A DNA stretch of 64,000 bases from Coprinellus micaceus. Its lineage: Eukaryota > Basidiomycota > Agaricomycetes > Agaricales > Psathyrellaceae. The position numbers and the translations under genes were made by a program. The notes under the pieces are model-generated. The model was not told where the DNA came from, did no database searches, and saw nothing but the letters and a program-made list of their open reading frames with translations. The stretch lies in the NCBI GenBank assembly GCA_951394405.1, contig OX596338.1:3038001-3102000 (forward strand). The letters run 5' to 3'. This document shows, piece by piece, positions 24,413 to 37,900 of the stretch. Numbering within the stretch: position 1 is the stretch's first letter; each line of letters opens with the position of its first letter.

Positions 24413-25113
24413 GGTTCGTCAGGCTGGCAGTGGTTCGCGAAGCGGCCGCAGAGAGTGACTTGAGTTGGGGGAAGACCCGGGGTGACAACAGTGGGCAGTT
24501 ATGTGTTCTAAATCAGACAGGATTTAGCAGCCGGGCCTATCTACGCGCTCATGATATTTCGCCGCGACCGCAAGGTGCAGGGTGAAGTCGAGCCGCACTT
24601 CGTTTCAAACATTTAGATCAAAATCAAGAAGGTTGGCGCTTCCCATCACAGGCAACACTTCACCACTCTCCTTCAAAAAGAGAACCTACGTAACATATGT
24701 CTGGGCTACCCTTGTACCTTGATACTCGTATCCTACAACGGCCTATTAAAGTGGGACCAGGAGACAGGCCTGGGTGACAATCTATATCATTCCAGCAGGT
24801 AACTATAGGTAGGTATCTTAGGTTAGAATAACAACATGTCGGATATCACAGCGGAAGATTTGCAAGATAGCGCACAAAGTCCGGGCGCGAGAGAAATGAA
24901 GCAGCTTCTAATATTCATCATGATGCCCATAAAATAGGTGGCAAACGTGGGCCCTGGCGGTCGAAGTGATACACTTGGGTAATTGTCCTGCATGGCGGTG
25001 CGTGGGTAGCCAAGCCGACATATAGCCGGCTGAAAGGAGCATATGGGCGGTTGGTGGGAGGGGTATACATAGTTCACAGATTCGTAACATCAGAGGAACG
25101 ATCGTCCAGGCCC
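24413..25113. other. Intergenic between two minus-strand membrane-protein genes
   Basis: This 701-bp spacer contains the PAP2 promoter and the 3' flank of the multi-TM gene. Frames here are shadows with no protein-like features. Confidence 0.5.
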
Positions 25114-27131
25114 TTACTCGATGGATATCCGAGGTCCGAGAGGTATGCCAGAGGTGTCGGGCTTGAGTCCTGATGATTCCTTGGATTGAAGTGGGGGCCG
25201 TTTGGTGGGGGCGGCTGCAGGATAAGAGAAATCAGAAATGTGGACGTCCAACAGAAAGCGGAGAACATACAGTGGATTTTGGAAGGTGCCAACCCCTTGT
25301 CGAAGTCGAAGAAGCAGCGGAGACCAATCCCGAATGATGTGAACAGCAGCAAGAAAGCCACAATCGCTGTATGCGGGTCAAGAGGCGGTTAAACGGATAA
25401 ATAGGATCTTGGCTTACTGAATATAGTGAGCGAAGCCCTTGTCGTGGAGTATAGCTCGGCATTTTGAGGCTGATAGAATCGAACAAGCTTATAGACTGAG
25501 ATAAAATATGACGTTAGTCGACCCCGGCGGCCCACAAGCATATGTACGTACTGACTGTAGTTCGGAAAATGTCAGTGATTGTTCACTCGAGTAGACAGAG
25601 TATTACTCACAATAGCTCAACGACGCCAACATCATGACCAGGGAAATGGACATAATCCTATGCCGACTTTAGCGGCTTCTTCTGAGGACGTCATTGTCCA
25701 CATACCATTTTATTTCCCTTTGAACAGCCAAACCACACAGAACCAGTAGGATAAGAACGATTGGTATGGCGGCTACGGTAATCCCAAATTCGGCGGAATT
25801 ACTCTGGAGTACGAGGATGAGGAGCTGTGAGGTGATTGGTGGGCACGGAGACGGTGGGGCAGAGGCGACGATCAGGGCGCACCTGCATGGTAACTCCGGT
25901 GAAAAAGAAGAAGTCGAACTTGAGCAAGCAGATCATAATCTGGTAATACTGGTACATCGCTGTGGAGGTCCGTTCAGCCGTAGAAGCATAGGTGATTTGA
26001 TAAGATAGCGTACTCTTCATCCTCGGGTTCGCTCCAACCACATGGAAGATCGCCCATCTGCACCCATCCAAATTAGCGCCCGACTGGATGACGTACTGGA
26101 CCACCTACCCAAATTCACTGTAAAGCTGTTTGAGATACCAACCGAGGAAGAGGAGGGATACGCCGATGATGACCGGGGCTACAATCAAGAATGGCCGTAC
26201 ACGCCAGAAGAGCGTACCAGGGCCATCGCATTCCTAGAGTAATTGTCAAAAAGGACGGGGCCATCAGTGCAGGCATGTCACGCACAATCCAGTCAAACCT
26301 CCTTGCACACTCCGCTGCGGATCTCGATACGAGAGCGTCTCTTGTTTGTGGCACTTGGATGGCGCCAATAACCATCAAGGCGAGATGGAAACCTAAGCAA
26401 TCATCAATGCTGTGACGCAAGGAGGAGATGAATGGACTTGCTCGTTACACCGAAGAGTTGGATGATATTTCGCAGCCGCAGGGCATCGAAGACCATAAAG
26501 ACTTCAAATATTCTGGAAATGAACTGAGAAACGTGTACGGGGACAGCGAAATGCCGGAATCAGCACGCACTCAGCGAGGGCGAACAGCGCGAGGTAGCAC
26601 GGTAGTGTCTATGGGGGGCGTTTAACGATGAGGCTTCTAGCGTAGAGACTCTGGGCGCACTTTGTATCTGACGCTCGTGTCGAATATGTCTTCACCGGCG
26701 ACCTGCGGTTCGTTAGGGATCCCATGAACAGGCGCTTATGTCTGCAGGGGACGTTCTCGTACCATTCCATAGGTGATTCCAACCATTGCAAGAACAACGA
26801 TGGCCTCTACAAACGCCAACCATCTCAGCCTGAGCCTTGCATCGAGTCCCCAGAAACCCACGTACGAAGAATGACTGCATTGAACGTATAGTTGAGAATT
26901 GGGCGTAAGAATCGGTATTGGATGCGGTATTAACTTGCCTGTGAAGAAAAACGCCTTTTGGGCTCTGGTGCCCAGGAAAGGCTCAAGGGCCATATTGAAC
27001 CGAGCGCCAAGCGACGAGGAAAAGGAAAGGAAAGAGGCAAGCGGTCGCTGGTCGACACTGGCAACCGTCGGGATTGGGAGTAAGCTGTAGCGCCCTCCTG
27101 TCGTTGGCTCACTCCTGCTGTAGGTCTCCAT
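25114..27131 (-). CDS. Uncharacterised multi-pass membrane protein of basidiomycetes
   Basis: I recognise the style of a basidiomycete family without known function but not a named gene. Many small exons assemble in frame. The N-terminus is METYSRSEPTTGGRYSLLPI, then WLAFVEAIVVLAMVGITYGM (TM), RIFEVFMVFDALRLRNIIQL, FHLALMVIGAIQVPQT (TM) and FLIVAPVIIGVSLLFLGWYL (TM). FHVVGANPRMKTMYQYYQIM and LLKFDFFFFTGVTMQ follow (TM), then VAAIPIVLILLVLCGLAVQR (TM), SISLVMMLASLSY (TM), FKLVRFYQPQNAELYSTTRA and FLLLFTSFGIGL (TM). A hydrophilic tail ends in GPRISIE. Seven or so TM segments are compatible with a receptor-like or scaffold topology. A 60-nt intron at 26875-26934 is a multiple of three with no stops, so retention would also be in frame. 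Function is unknown. Confidence 0.75.
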
Positions 27132-28939
27132 TCTCACACTTGAATTAGCAGCACAGCCGCACGGCAGGCTTTCCTTCTTGTCCTCTTGATCCGAATAAAG
27201 CTTGGCGCTTGGGCCCGGGTTAGGCAGATGCCAACGATGCTGAGCCTTTGCTGGGACGACTTGAAGTTGTCGAGTATGGCGAAGAGCAAAGGCGAACCCC
27301 CCGCGCCGGCTTTTGTATTGAGTGCGTGGCAGGGTCCCCAGCCCCTACCATACACGAGCGCGGGCGTCCAAACCCGAATCCTGACATTCATCATGGACCA
27401 TCTGTGCAAAGGCTATGTTCACCGCGTGCCGTTTTCCTGCCTCACAACTCGATCGTTCGATTCGGGCGCTTGAGGCAGACCGTAGTCTCTTCACTCGTCA
27501 AGGACCATCGATAAGCCAAGGAAGAGTCTTTCTAGAATATGCTTTCACAAACTCCATCCTTGGAGTTCAGGCTCGGAACTTCACCAGCGATACCGTAGCG
27601 TGGCGAGGACCCAGATTGGTACGCACTCCTGGTACCGTCCACTTAGTTTTCCTCTAACCTCATGATCCAGCTGTCAGAGAGACTCAGTTTCGGACGATGT
27701 CTCCAACAGTCGCTTTCAGCGCATTCTCCGCAGAGCATCTCGCCACCGCCCCCTTCCATTCATCCTGCGGCATCTCCTACTATTGAATATGTCACGCCAA
27801 CGATGTGGTTCTGCGGCTCGCAGGGGGCTTGTGCGTAACTTCGCTCGGATCGTTCCATGCCCTGCCTGTGGCCTTGGAGATCTGGAGCGCAACCGAGGGT
27901 CGGAGGGCGGTCTTCTGATCGCAAGCGGCGCACGGGGCGGGGCTGTCACTCAAGCCGTCTCGTCTATCCGAGTCTCACATGCGAACACCTCGTCATAATC
28001 AGCAAAGCGCGCTTCATTCTGTCACGAGAAGTCGAAGCCGGATCCTAGTCAACCCAGGGTGGCACCAGGTACCAGGGGCCGGCAAATTCGAGGGGGGACG
28101 AGGTGTAAAATCTGCACTTATCACCGACATTCAGGGAGTGGTGGACGGCTCGAGACTGGAAGAAAAAATAGGGGAGCGAAGCAATGGGGACGCGCGTACT
28201 GCGCTATGTTCACGGCCACACCCAGCGAGAGCAAGCATACTCGGATGAACCCCAGACGACGGAGTTTCACAGTGTAGTAGGGACGCCATCCCAAGAGAAG
28301 GGACCGACGGCCCTGTCCCTTTCCATTCCTAATCGGGCGTCACGACGTGCGAGCGTGGAGGTCTAGCAAGGGGTATTGTCTGTGGATGGTGGAAAGGATG
28401 GACGAGATGGAGGAGAGGAACGAGAGCTTGTCCTCCTGCTTGTCCGTGTTTGGCCTCTCACAGGGGGAGGTGGCGAGCGACGCTTCTGGTTGTACGCCGA
28501 TCCCAGTTTCGTGGATCGCTCTACTATTGGGTTATTATTAAACTTGCCCTTGGAGCTTAAGATCTTATTCCTCCACGAGGTTTGTCCCAGTTCGTGCGTT
28601 GTGAGAGAACTCGAACTGCATCGAAACATGAGATCCAGTAAGCGCTCGCAAGCCTTATGGTCCGGCAAGGGCAGTTTGCTGAGCCCTTTACTTGGGGCCT
28701 TCTACGTCAAGTGAAGTGCATCGCACGGAGTTCTCTGGGACACAAATGAGTATTCTTCGACTTTCCAACCGATCCAGCCACCGAGGGTACCGAAGGAGCG
28801 CGTCGCGTTCAAGAGGTGTGGGAATATCATATCGACGCGCCAGGCCGGCGTCTCAGGATGATGAGAGCCATTCACTGCAACCTTCTTCCTATTACCTCAA
28901 CCACCTCCAGCCAACCCGTGTGGGTTTCGAGACACCGAA
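27132..28939. other. Large intergenic region
   Basis: This 1.8-kb head-to-head spacer separates the membrane-protein gene (-) and APC5 (+). The open frames present have skewed, non-protein-like composition. No transposon ends, long repeats or RNA genes were recognised. Confidence 0.45.
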
Positions 28940-31657
28940 ATGGAAGATGCGCCTCCTCCGACAGAGCACATCCTGCGACCGCACCACCTCGTCCTTCTCT
29001 CAATCCTCATGATCGCGTTCAAGGACCTTGAGATTAAGAAGTTTCCACCTGAATTCTCCACCCATTTGCTGCGAATATTGCTCAACGAAGTGTCCGAGGT
29101 TAGATTAAAGGAGCGGGAACTCTACTTGCAACTGCTTAAAACGTTGAATAGGTCACGGAACCGCTCACATTTCGAGAGTTGATGAAGGCAATAGCATCGG
29201 GGGCACCAACCCCTCCGCACAGAGACGTTGCACAGTTCATGGCTGCTATCAATGTGGTGGTGAGCGGCTCTTTAAATGACTGGAAGAAATCGTAGTGAAA
29301 GGTGGCAGCACACAGATATCTACTCCACGGAGAAGCTAGGCAACTTTTTGACGAGTGCGTACATACCCTGCGGCTTCTCCCGCAGTCTCTCATCGTTCCC
29401 CAGATCTACCGCAACTTTTCGTCGAGAATCCTAGGGCACCGCCAGAGGTATGTGCTCTGCAGCATTTGTGAATATCGCTGAACTGTTGCGAAGGAGAAGA
29501 CACGTCTCGCCCGCCGCTCAATATTTGGTTATTTCTGCCGTCGGTGCTTTGTTAGCTACGTGAAGCTCTCATACGGAGGACTCTCCAAACTGCGGGAAGA
29601 CTACCAATATTGGTGTTCGGAGGGCAGGAAAGCAGGATATGAGCCTATGCCCAAAGATAATCTGACTGGTAGGTGTTATATTGTGGACAATAGTTGCCTA
29701 CTGACTGAACCAGCGTCCTACCTCATTCACAAGACCCAAGTCGACAAGAAGTCGTGGGCGAAACCTGACGCATACGCTGCGTATGTCCATGTTATGTTCT
29801 ATTTTCACATCGACTTACCCTTGATTCACAGATGGGAGAAGGCGAGAGCAGTAGGCGACGAAAGCGTCGCTGTGGAGAGTATTCGCAGTTTCTTCGAGCA
29901 ACACTTCCACGACCAGTCGGATTCGTACGTGCTGTCGTCACCTCCTGCCTCCCTCACGAGCTCAACATGTCAGAGGCTTCCGTCAACACGCGCTGCTGAA
30001 CGTAGTGCACATGCACTACCTCAACAAGGAATACGTCGCTGCAGGAAAGCTGTTGCACGAAGCTATAGGTGTAGCAAGGACGGCTAACGACCGCCCTACC
30101 CTACAACACTGTTTAAGGTGATTGACACCCTTTCGCCTCGAATCCAATGGCTCTGACGCGACCCAGTCTCCTCCGTCGACTTCCACCACCTCCTGGAGTC
30201 AAACCGTTCCTCAACGAGGCTCAGCCTGATATGCACCCGTTTGAGGTCCTGTATGATGTCAGGAAGCTGCTGGACGAAGAGCATGTAAGTGAGATCGTGC
30301 GGGCGGTGCCACAGGCCCTGCTAACGTCTCTGTGCAGGAGCAACCGATATCAATGGCGTTCAACAAGTTTGTGGAGGCTATTGGACTGTATGACCACTGG
30401 CTAGAAGCACATTCAGCGGTGCCCCATGCCGATCATCAGTGGGCCCAGCATGCTGTTCAATCTGTAATTTGGAGGGAAGCAGGTGAGTGATTATATATGG
30501 GCCTGACTGCAAGCACTGACCTCATGTAGGGTGTGAAAGTCTCGCCCAGGCTTCAGAGGAAGTCGTTCTTGCCTTTACCGAACCTGGGAGTGACAGTTCA
30601 ACTCGACTCATCGTCCTCCTTAACAAAGCACATCAGGTATGCGCTGGAGGCGAACATATTAAAGCCGATCCCGTTCTGATGATTTGTAGATGGCCCGGCA
30701 AGGCCAATACCATGAATCCCTGGCTCTCCTCCTCGAGCCGTCGACCTGGCAAGGTTTGACGATGAACGACCATGGCTCGTGGGCACACGAGATTTGGAAC
30801 ATACTTGCCATGCGTGCGATTCGCAGGTAAGCGATGCCAATGTTTGTATTTTCTTCGTTCGATTGACTCTTCTCTAGAGGGCAAGAACGATTATACAGGG
30901 AATATCTCCTTCCTCGGAAGCCTGCGGGGGAATCCAGTTCCAAGCATTATACTTTCGAGCCGGCAATCGATCAACTATCCCCTATCCGAGAGTCTCTATA
31001 CCAAGTGCTGCGCCTAAAGGTATGTCGATTGCGCCTTAATTGCAACTCCCTTGATATCATTTCGCGTACTCTAGAGCTGTGACCAACTCTCAAACTCGGT
31101 CGACGCCTTGCTCAATGCTTTGTGGCTGTCTGAATTCCTGGGTCGATATCACGCATACAGAAGCACTATGATTCTCCTGGCAGACTTTGGCTTGCAATAC
31201 GGCATGCCCAAGCGCTCGAAGAGATTATTAGAGGAGATTCTTCCGCAGGTATGATCCCTGCGTGCTTGTCCCCAAAGCGTCTTTCTCAACAATTCTCTAG
31301 ATCATCAAAGGTGGGGATCGCGAGCAACGGGCTGCTGCCTGCTTCACTCTAGCGAGGTGTCTCCTCGTCTCCGAAGGAATTTCAGCCCCTGTTCTGACAG
31401 AGGCCCTGGCCTACTTGAAGATCGCCGAGGCCGATTTTGAAGAGCTGCAGATGCATAGCTCATGTGCGGACGTAGCATACTTCTCCTCCGTACTGTACGA
31501 GAACCTTGGCGAGAGCGATAAGAGAGACGAGGCAGCCAAACGCCACGGAGAAATCGAATCACGGAGGATGGGTCTAGAAATCGAGGTTCTCGATCCAGAG
31601 GTACAAGAAATCTGGAATGTGGTTATAATGGTTGGAACACGACTCGCGTCGCGGTAG
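28940..31657 (+). CDS. APC5: Anaphase-promoting complex subunit 5
   Basis: The chosen start gives MEDAPPPTEHILRPHHLVLL, matching the Apc5 N-terminal block. Numerous short exons follow, including a helical segment around SYGGLSKLREDYQYWCSEGR. The Apc5 TPR signature is clear near 29980-30115: HYLNKEYVAAGKLLHEAIGV then ARTANDRPTLQHCL. Further TPR-like repeats (MARQGQYHESLALLLEPSTW, and LEYLKIAEADFEE-type helices) continue to the C-terminus, which ends IWNVVIMVGTRLASR. Apc5 is a scaffold of the APC/C platform, the ubiquitin ligase that triggers anaphase and mitotic exit. Exon borders in the middle were not all resolved. The next gene starts 260 bp downstream on the same strand. Confidence 0.85.
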
Positions 31658-31917
31658 TGACGAAATCTGTCTCGGTAGATTGAGCATGTATTTCTATGAT
31701 ATTCAGGGCTTATCTTATTGCTTGAAGGTTGTAATTCAAAGGGAGTCAACGCGACTCGAGTTGACTTGAACGCGTCGCGTTTCTGCCTAATGGCACGCAC
31801 GTGACTGACTGGGGAATCGTGTTGGTGATTTCGGGAATCGGTTCAGCACATTTCTGTCTCTTTCCATCGTCACTATCCCTATCCCCGCACGTTCCCCGAC
31901 CCCAGGCCTTTTGGCAC

Positions 31918-34900
31918 ATGGATGGTCCACCGCCGCCAGAGGAGGACTTCAGTTCTCTCCCCATAGCTGACAGACTTGCTCACAAGAACTGGAAGGCTCG
32001 CGTGAATGGCTACGAATCCCTCATCAAGACCTTCCAAAATACCGCCTCGGATACCGACCCCGCGTTCAGGCCCTACTTGAACAACAGCGATCTGATCAAG
32101 AAGTTTGCCTCGGATTCGAATGCGGTTGCTCAGGAGAAGGGTGTGGAATGCCTGGTCGCTTTGGTCAAGTTCTCGGGAGAGTCTGCGGCCAAAACACGAG
32201 ACGCGATCGTGCCTGTGCTTGTCGACAAGTGCCTCGGCTCTACACGAGCAGGAACGAAGAATCAGGCATTGGAACTTATCTTGCAGTATGTTGAAGTGGA
32301 GAATGGCGCTGCAGGCATTGTGGTATGTCCAGTTCATTTCGACCTGTGACAGCCTCCATTAATTCATAACAGGGCGACATCCTCCCCGGCTTAGGAGCGA
32401 AGCAACCAAAAGCAGTGGCTGGGTCTGTCGCTGCGTTGAAGGAGATCGTTCGGTGCGTCCTGATCACAGAGGTCAACTGGTTCGCCAACTCATCCCCGGG
32501 TTTAGGTGCTTCGGAGTCCAGGTCGCAGCACCCCCACCCATCTTGAAAGCTCTCCCAAAGATCTTTGATCATAAAGACAAGACTGTCCGCGCTGAGGGGA
32601 CGGCACTTGTACATACGCTCTACCAGTACTTGGGACCGGCTATCGAATCATTCCTCGGCGACTTGAAGCCAGTGCAGGTCAAGGAGCTCAAGGAAGCGTT
32701 TGAAGGACTCGAGAAGGAAGGAAAGGGGAAAGGATCGATCAAGCCAGAGAGGTTGACGAAACAGCAGGCCCGCGAGGCTGAGGCGCAAGGAGACGCGGGC
32801 GATGATGCCGCCGACGATGCACCAGCGGAGGGTACGGGTCACGTTCATCTTCCACCGTGCCAATCTGACTCTTTACTATAGAATCTGAGGAATTGGATCC
32901 TCGCTCCCTCGCCGAAGTCGTCGATGTGGTCCCAAAGCTCCCTTCGGCATTCCAGACCGCGATCAAATCCTCAAAGTGGAAGGAGCGAAAGGAGGTTCTC
33001 GATGAGGCCGCAACGGTATTCTCCTCAACCCTCAGAATCAAAGACGCCCCGGAATTGTCAGAGGTGACCAGGTCGATGGCGACATGTATCGCGAAGGATG
33101 CAAACATCAACTGCGTCATTGTAGCTGCGAACTGCTTGGAACACCTCGCCAAAGGCATGGGGACTCCGTTTGGAAAGTACCGTGAAGCCATAGTCCCGCT
33201 GATGCTTGCCCGTTTGAAGGAGAGGAAAGCAAACGTGACGGATGCCGTTGGTGCTGCTCTGGATGCACTTTTTGCGACGGTACGGTCGCTCCTGCTCCGT
33301 CTATAACCTGGTAACTGACCCATGAGTAGGTCTCCCTTGCGGACATCCTTCCAGATATTGAGCCATCACTCAAGGACAAGAATCCCCAAGTAAAGGAGGG
33401 GACATTGAAATTCTTGGGTCGGTCATTATCAACAGCAACTTCCCCTATACCTCCCGCGCAGATCAAGCCGCTATCCGAATCCCTAGCCACCTTGCTAGAG
33501 GATGGGTTCGAAGGCGCTCGTAACGAAGCAGCAGCTTGTTTTGGTTGCCTCATGAAAATGGTGGGTGAGAGGCCCCTGAATGCGATCATGGATACCATGG
33601 CGGATGTTCGAAAAGCAAAGGTGAAGGAAGCGTTCGAAAAGGCGACCGTCAAATGTAAGGCCGGTGCTGCTCCTACACGAGCACCCCCCGCAAGCGGGCC
33701 CAAAGCCCCGGCCAAGAAAGGTCCCCCTAAAGTCGCCGCCAAGGCCTCACCCGAGGAGCCCAAAGTCGAGACCCCCCCTGCTAAAAAGCCAGCACCTAAA
33801 CCTCCAGCGGTAAGGACATTCGGCCCCGCTCAACTCGATGCGCCCACTGATACACCTATGCCTTTCAGGCTGCTGTAAAGAAACCTCCAGCTGCGGCTGC
33901 ATCCAAGAAGCCCGCCGCAGCCGCAAGTGGATCGGGTGCCAAGGGCAAGGCCGCGCCAGCAGCAGCAGCCGGTTCCCTGGATTCTTTCAAGTACAAGCAT
34001 ACGCCTGAAGACGCAGAGGCCTTAGCCGCGGATATCATCCCTGCGAATTTCCTCAACGATTTAGGGGATGGTAACTGGAAGACGCGTCTCGCAGCTTTGG
34101 AAGAGATGACTACTTGGGTTGAGGGAGAGGTCGACTCGCTCGATGCTGAAGTTGTCGTCAGGGCACTGGCTAAGAAGGGGTGGAATGAGAAGAACTTCCA
34201 GGTGTCCTCAAAACTGTACGGCATTCTCAGCTTGCTCGCGAAGAACTGTCCGAGTTTTGGGAGATCCTGCGTCGCGCTGAGCGTTGGTCACCTATCTGAG
34301 AAGCTCGGAGATTTGAAGCTGAAGAAGCCGGCCGGCGAGACGTTGCTGGACTTTGCTGAAAAGACATCACTCCAGTTTGTCCTTTCGCAAGGTACGATCG
34401 CATAACGTACTCGTCCTTCGCGAGGTTCGACTTATATATTCTCTAGCCTATGATCCATTATCAAAGCAAAAGGCGCCTAAAGTGCTGGCTGATTCCATGA
34501 CTTGGATCAGCTCTGCGCTTACCGATTTTGGTATTGCGGGCGTCTCCCTTCGCGGTCTCATCGATTTTTTGAAGGCCGCGCTGGCCAACTCCAATGCAGC
34601 CGTACGAACGAACACAACGAAGGCCTTGGTCACAGTGAAGCTGTTTGCAGGATCTAGTATGTCTCAACCATTGCCCCCATCCGCATGTACTAACTTGACC
34701 AAGGTGTGAAGGACTTGCTTGAGGATGTTAACCCACAGCTACTAAACACCATCAGTAGCGAGTTTGACAAAGTGGAGGGCACACCTGCTCCTGTACCAAC
34801 GAGAACATCCACAGATCTGCAGAGCATGGCAACTGATTCTGGAGGGGGAGGCAAGGGCGCCGCTGCAGGTGGAGCAGACCCCTTGGACGACTTATTTCCG

Positions 34901-37900
34901 AGGGTGGAGCTCGACGGGCTTTTGAAGGGCACTACCATCTTGGCCGATGCAAAAAGTGATGCGTGGAAAACCAAGAAGGAGGCCCTTGAAGGCTTACAAG
35001 CTACCTTAGATCAAGGTAGTAACAAACGGTTGAAGCCATCAATGGGTACGTCCATCGTTCATCTGCGTTACCCGATACTTATTGACCACATGTATAGGTG
35101 AGATTGGCCAAGTTTTGAAGGCGAGGGTTACCGACACGAACAAGGCGGTTCAAGCTCTTGCTTTGGATATCGTTGCCCGCATTGCCACTGGGATGGGCAA
35201 ACCGTTCGACAAGCATTCGCGTCTCTACGCCTTACCCGTTGCAACTGTCCTCTCCGATCAGAAGGCCCCCATCCGCAATGCCGCCATTCAGACCCTCACC
35301 GCGATTGCAGACGCATGCGAAGGAGTGGATTCTTTGGTCTCAGGCTTCGCTACGGCGATGGAGTCCTCAAACCCACTTCAGAAGTCGACCTTGATGAACT
35401 GGCTGGCTCAATGGCTCGGAGAACACGAGTCCGCTTCCGCTCCAGACCTACACGCTTGGGCGTCGCATGTCGTGGGCTCGTTGGATGACCGAAGCGGAGA
35501 CGTCAGGAAGGGAGCGCAGGCCTTGCTCCCCTTCGTTATTCGGTTTGCGGGGTACGACTTCGTTATGCAGCAGACCAATGCTTTGAAGCCTGCTTCTAAG
35601 TCGTCCGCTGTCCCTCTCATTCAAGCGGCCCGACCGGCTGCAACTCCGGACGCTCCCCCCGCCTCTGTAGCCGCTCCAGCTATGAAGAAGTTACCAAGCG
35701 CGTCTGCATCCGCCAAGTCAGCCAGCCCAGCCCCTCCCTCTCCGACATCGTCAGCCGCGCCCTCAGCCCCTCCTGCAGGGTCTCGTGCCGCTCCAAAACT
35801 CGGAGTCCGCAGAAAAATCCCCCAATCCTCCACTAGCCGTCCTGAGTCTCGCGCTGAAACTCCTGAGGCTGGCCTTAAGCCTCCTGGTGGATTAAGGCGG
35901 CCTGGTGCGTCGATGTCAGGGCGAGCTGCATCCCCAGTTCAGATTACAGGTGGCGTATTTCATGGCATGAACCCCGACGCTAAGCGACCGAGACTCGGAA
36001 AGGACGTCCAAAAATGGATTAACGAAGGCGGCCCCACGCGAAAGGACCTCGCGGAGTCGCTGCAGAGTCAAATGGAGCCTGTTGCGTCGAAAGAGCTTGT
36101 ATCCAAGTTATTCAGCCACGACCACAGCGCCGTGAACGATCACGTAGCGGGGCTGGGGATGATTACGGAGTTCTACTCCTCGGCATTTGGTGACGAGACG
36201 CTGGAGAAGATTTGCATTGCCAACGTCGACTTGCCTTTGAAGTACGTTTCAATCAAGGTTCACGAATCGCAGTCGAATCTGGTTGCGAAATGCCTGGACG
36301 TTGTGGATGCTGTCTTGGAGTTCCTACGGAATGTCAACTACCAGCTGACGGATCCTGAAGCAACTTGCTTTGTCCCTACTATGGTTTTCAAGGTATGTGA
36401 CCACCTCGAGTGGCGTGGCACTGTTACTGACTCTAACGCAGCTTGGGGATGCACGAGAGCCAGTGCGAAACCGCGTATCTCAGATCGTGCGGAACTTGCC
36501 AAAAGTATATGCATACAGTCGGGTCTTCCAGGCCATCCTGGACAACGGTTTGAAGTCCAAGGTAGCGAAGACTCGGCAGGGATCACTTGACGAGATGTCT
36601 GTTATACTCAAGAAATCAGGGATGGGGGCTTGCGAGCCCTCAAAGGCAATGCCCGTCATCGCCTCCTTCATTAGCGACAAGGATCCTGCTGTTAGGAAGT
36701 CGGCATTGGTCGTCCTCAGGTATGATACCCTTCCTTTTATGCGCCTACCAAGCTAATCCACGATCCAGCGAGGTCTACTCCTTGGTTGGGGAGAAAGTTT
36801 GGAGCTTGGTTGGCCCTCTGTCGCCCAAGGATAAAACCCAGCTTGAGGAACGATTGCGCCGAGTTCCAGGACCAAGCTCTCACGAACGACAAGAGTCCGC
36901 CAGCACTAGCGTCGCCCCACCTTCAGGTGTCGCTCGTCTAGGTGGAGCTGGAGGTCTCGCAAGACCCGGCAGTCCTGCTCTCTCCAAGTTGGCGCGTCCC
37001 TCGTCGCCAGCCCGCGGCCTTAGACCGACTTCTCCCGCAATGGCTCCCGATTCTCCTTCTCGGTCTCGCGCTGGAAGTGTGGCATCCCAGATGCAGGCCC
37101 CCTCCTCTCCCACCGGCATTGCTCGTCCAAAGAGCTTCCTTCCCGGTCCCTCACGATTGGCGCGACCACGGACGAACATCGCGCCTCCGCCTGTCCAAGC
37201 AGTTCATCATCCTGTGTATGAAGAGCCTCCCGCGCCAGCACCGGGGAGGGTTCCCCGTTCACTCCCCATATCGCGGGGATCATCTGCGAATGGGGGCCAT
37301 GCGTCGGCCGTCGAGCCACCTGCAGACACTTCGGACGACATTACCATCATTATCTCAACAATTCTGAGCAGCGACCCCTCCCGTAGCGTCGATGCCCTCA
37401 AGAAGATTCAGAAGATCTTGTCCATTAGCCCAGAGGCCGGCCCCTCGTCACCTCAATATCGTGACCTCGCTGAGCATACCGAGGGACTTATCGAGACCAT
37501 TACGCTGCAGATGGCCCATGTGTTTGAGCGGCCAGAGGAACTGCTGCCCGACGACAACTTCCGTCTGGCAAAGCATTTGATCCAGACCCTCAACAACTTC
37601 TGTGATCACGCATTCCTCGCGGAATCCCTCACTGTGGAGATATTGACATCGTTGTTGGAGGAGCTGACTTTGAGACTCCTGGAGACGGATGAAAGCCCCA
37701 CCAAGAAGATCAAAGACCTCTCCAGGTTCATCAACATGATCATCCTTCGCCTGTTCGCCACGGGAAGGCGCATGTCTATCTTCCGGTCAGTTCAGTTACC
37801 ATAGTCCTCGAGGGGATTGCTGACATGATTGTGCCTTAGTTCCCTTTTCGCACTCCTCCTGCAAATCGTCAAGCCTTTCCCCGCGAAAGGCGCTTTGCCC

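Noticed and set aside
26830..26874. A 9-nt microexon (26866-26874) in the membrane-protein gene
   Set aside because: It needs a 36-nt downstream intron, and reading straight through from the same acceptor stays open in frame. A single 60-nt intron explains the sequence better.
27132..28939. Several open frames in the 1.8-kb spacer upstream of APC5
   Set aside because: Composition is unlike protein, frames overlap on both strands, and no motif or splice chain links them.
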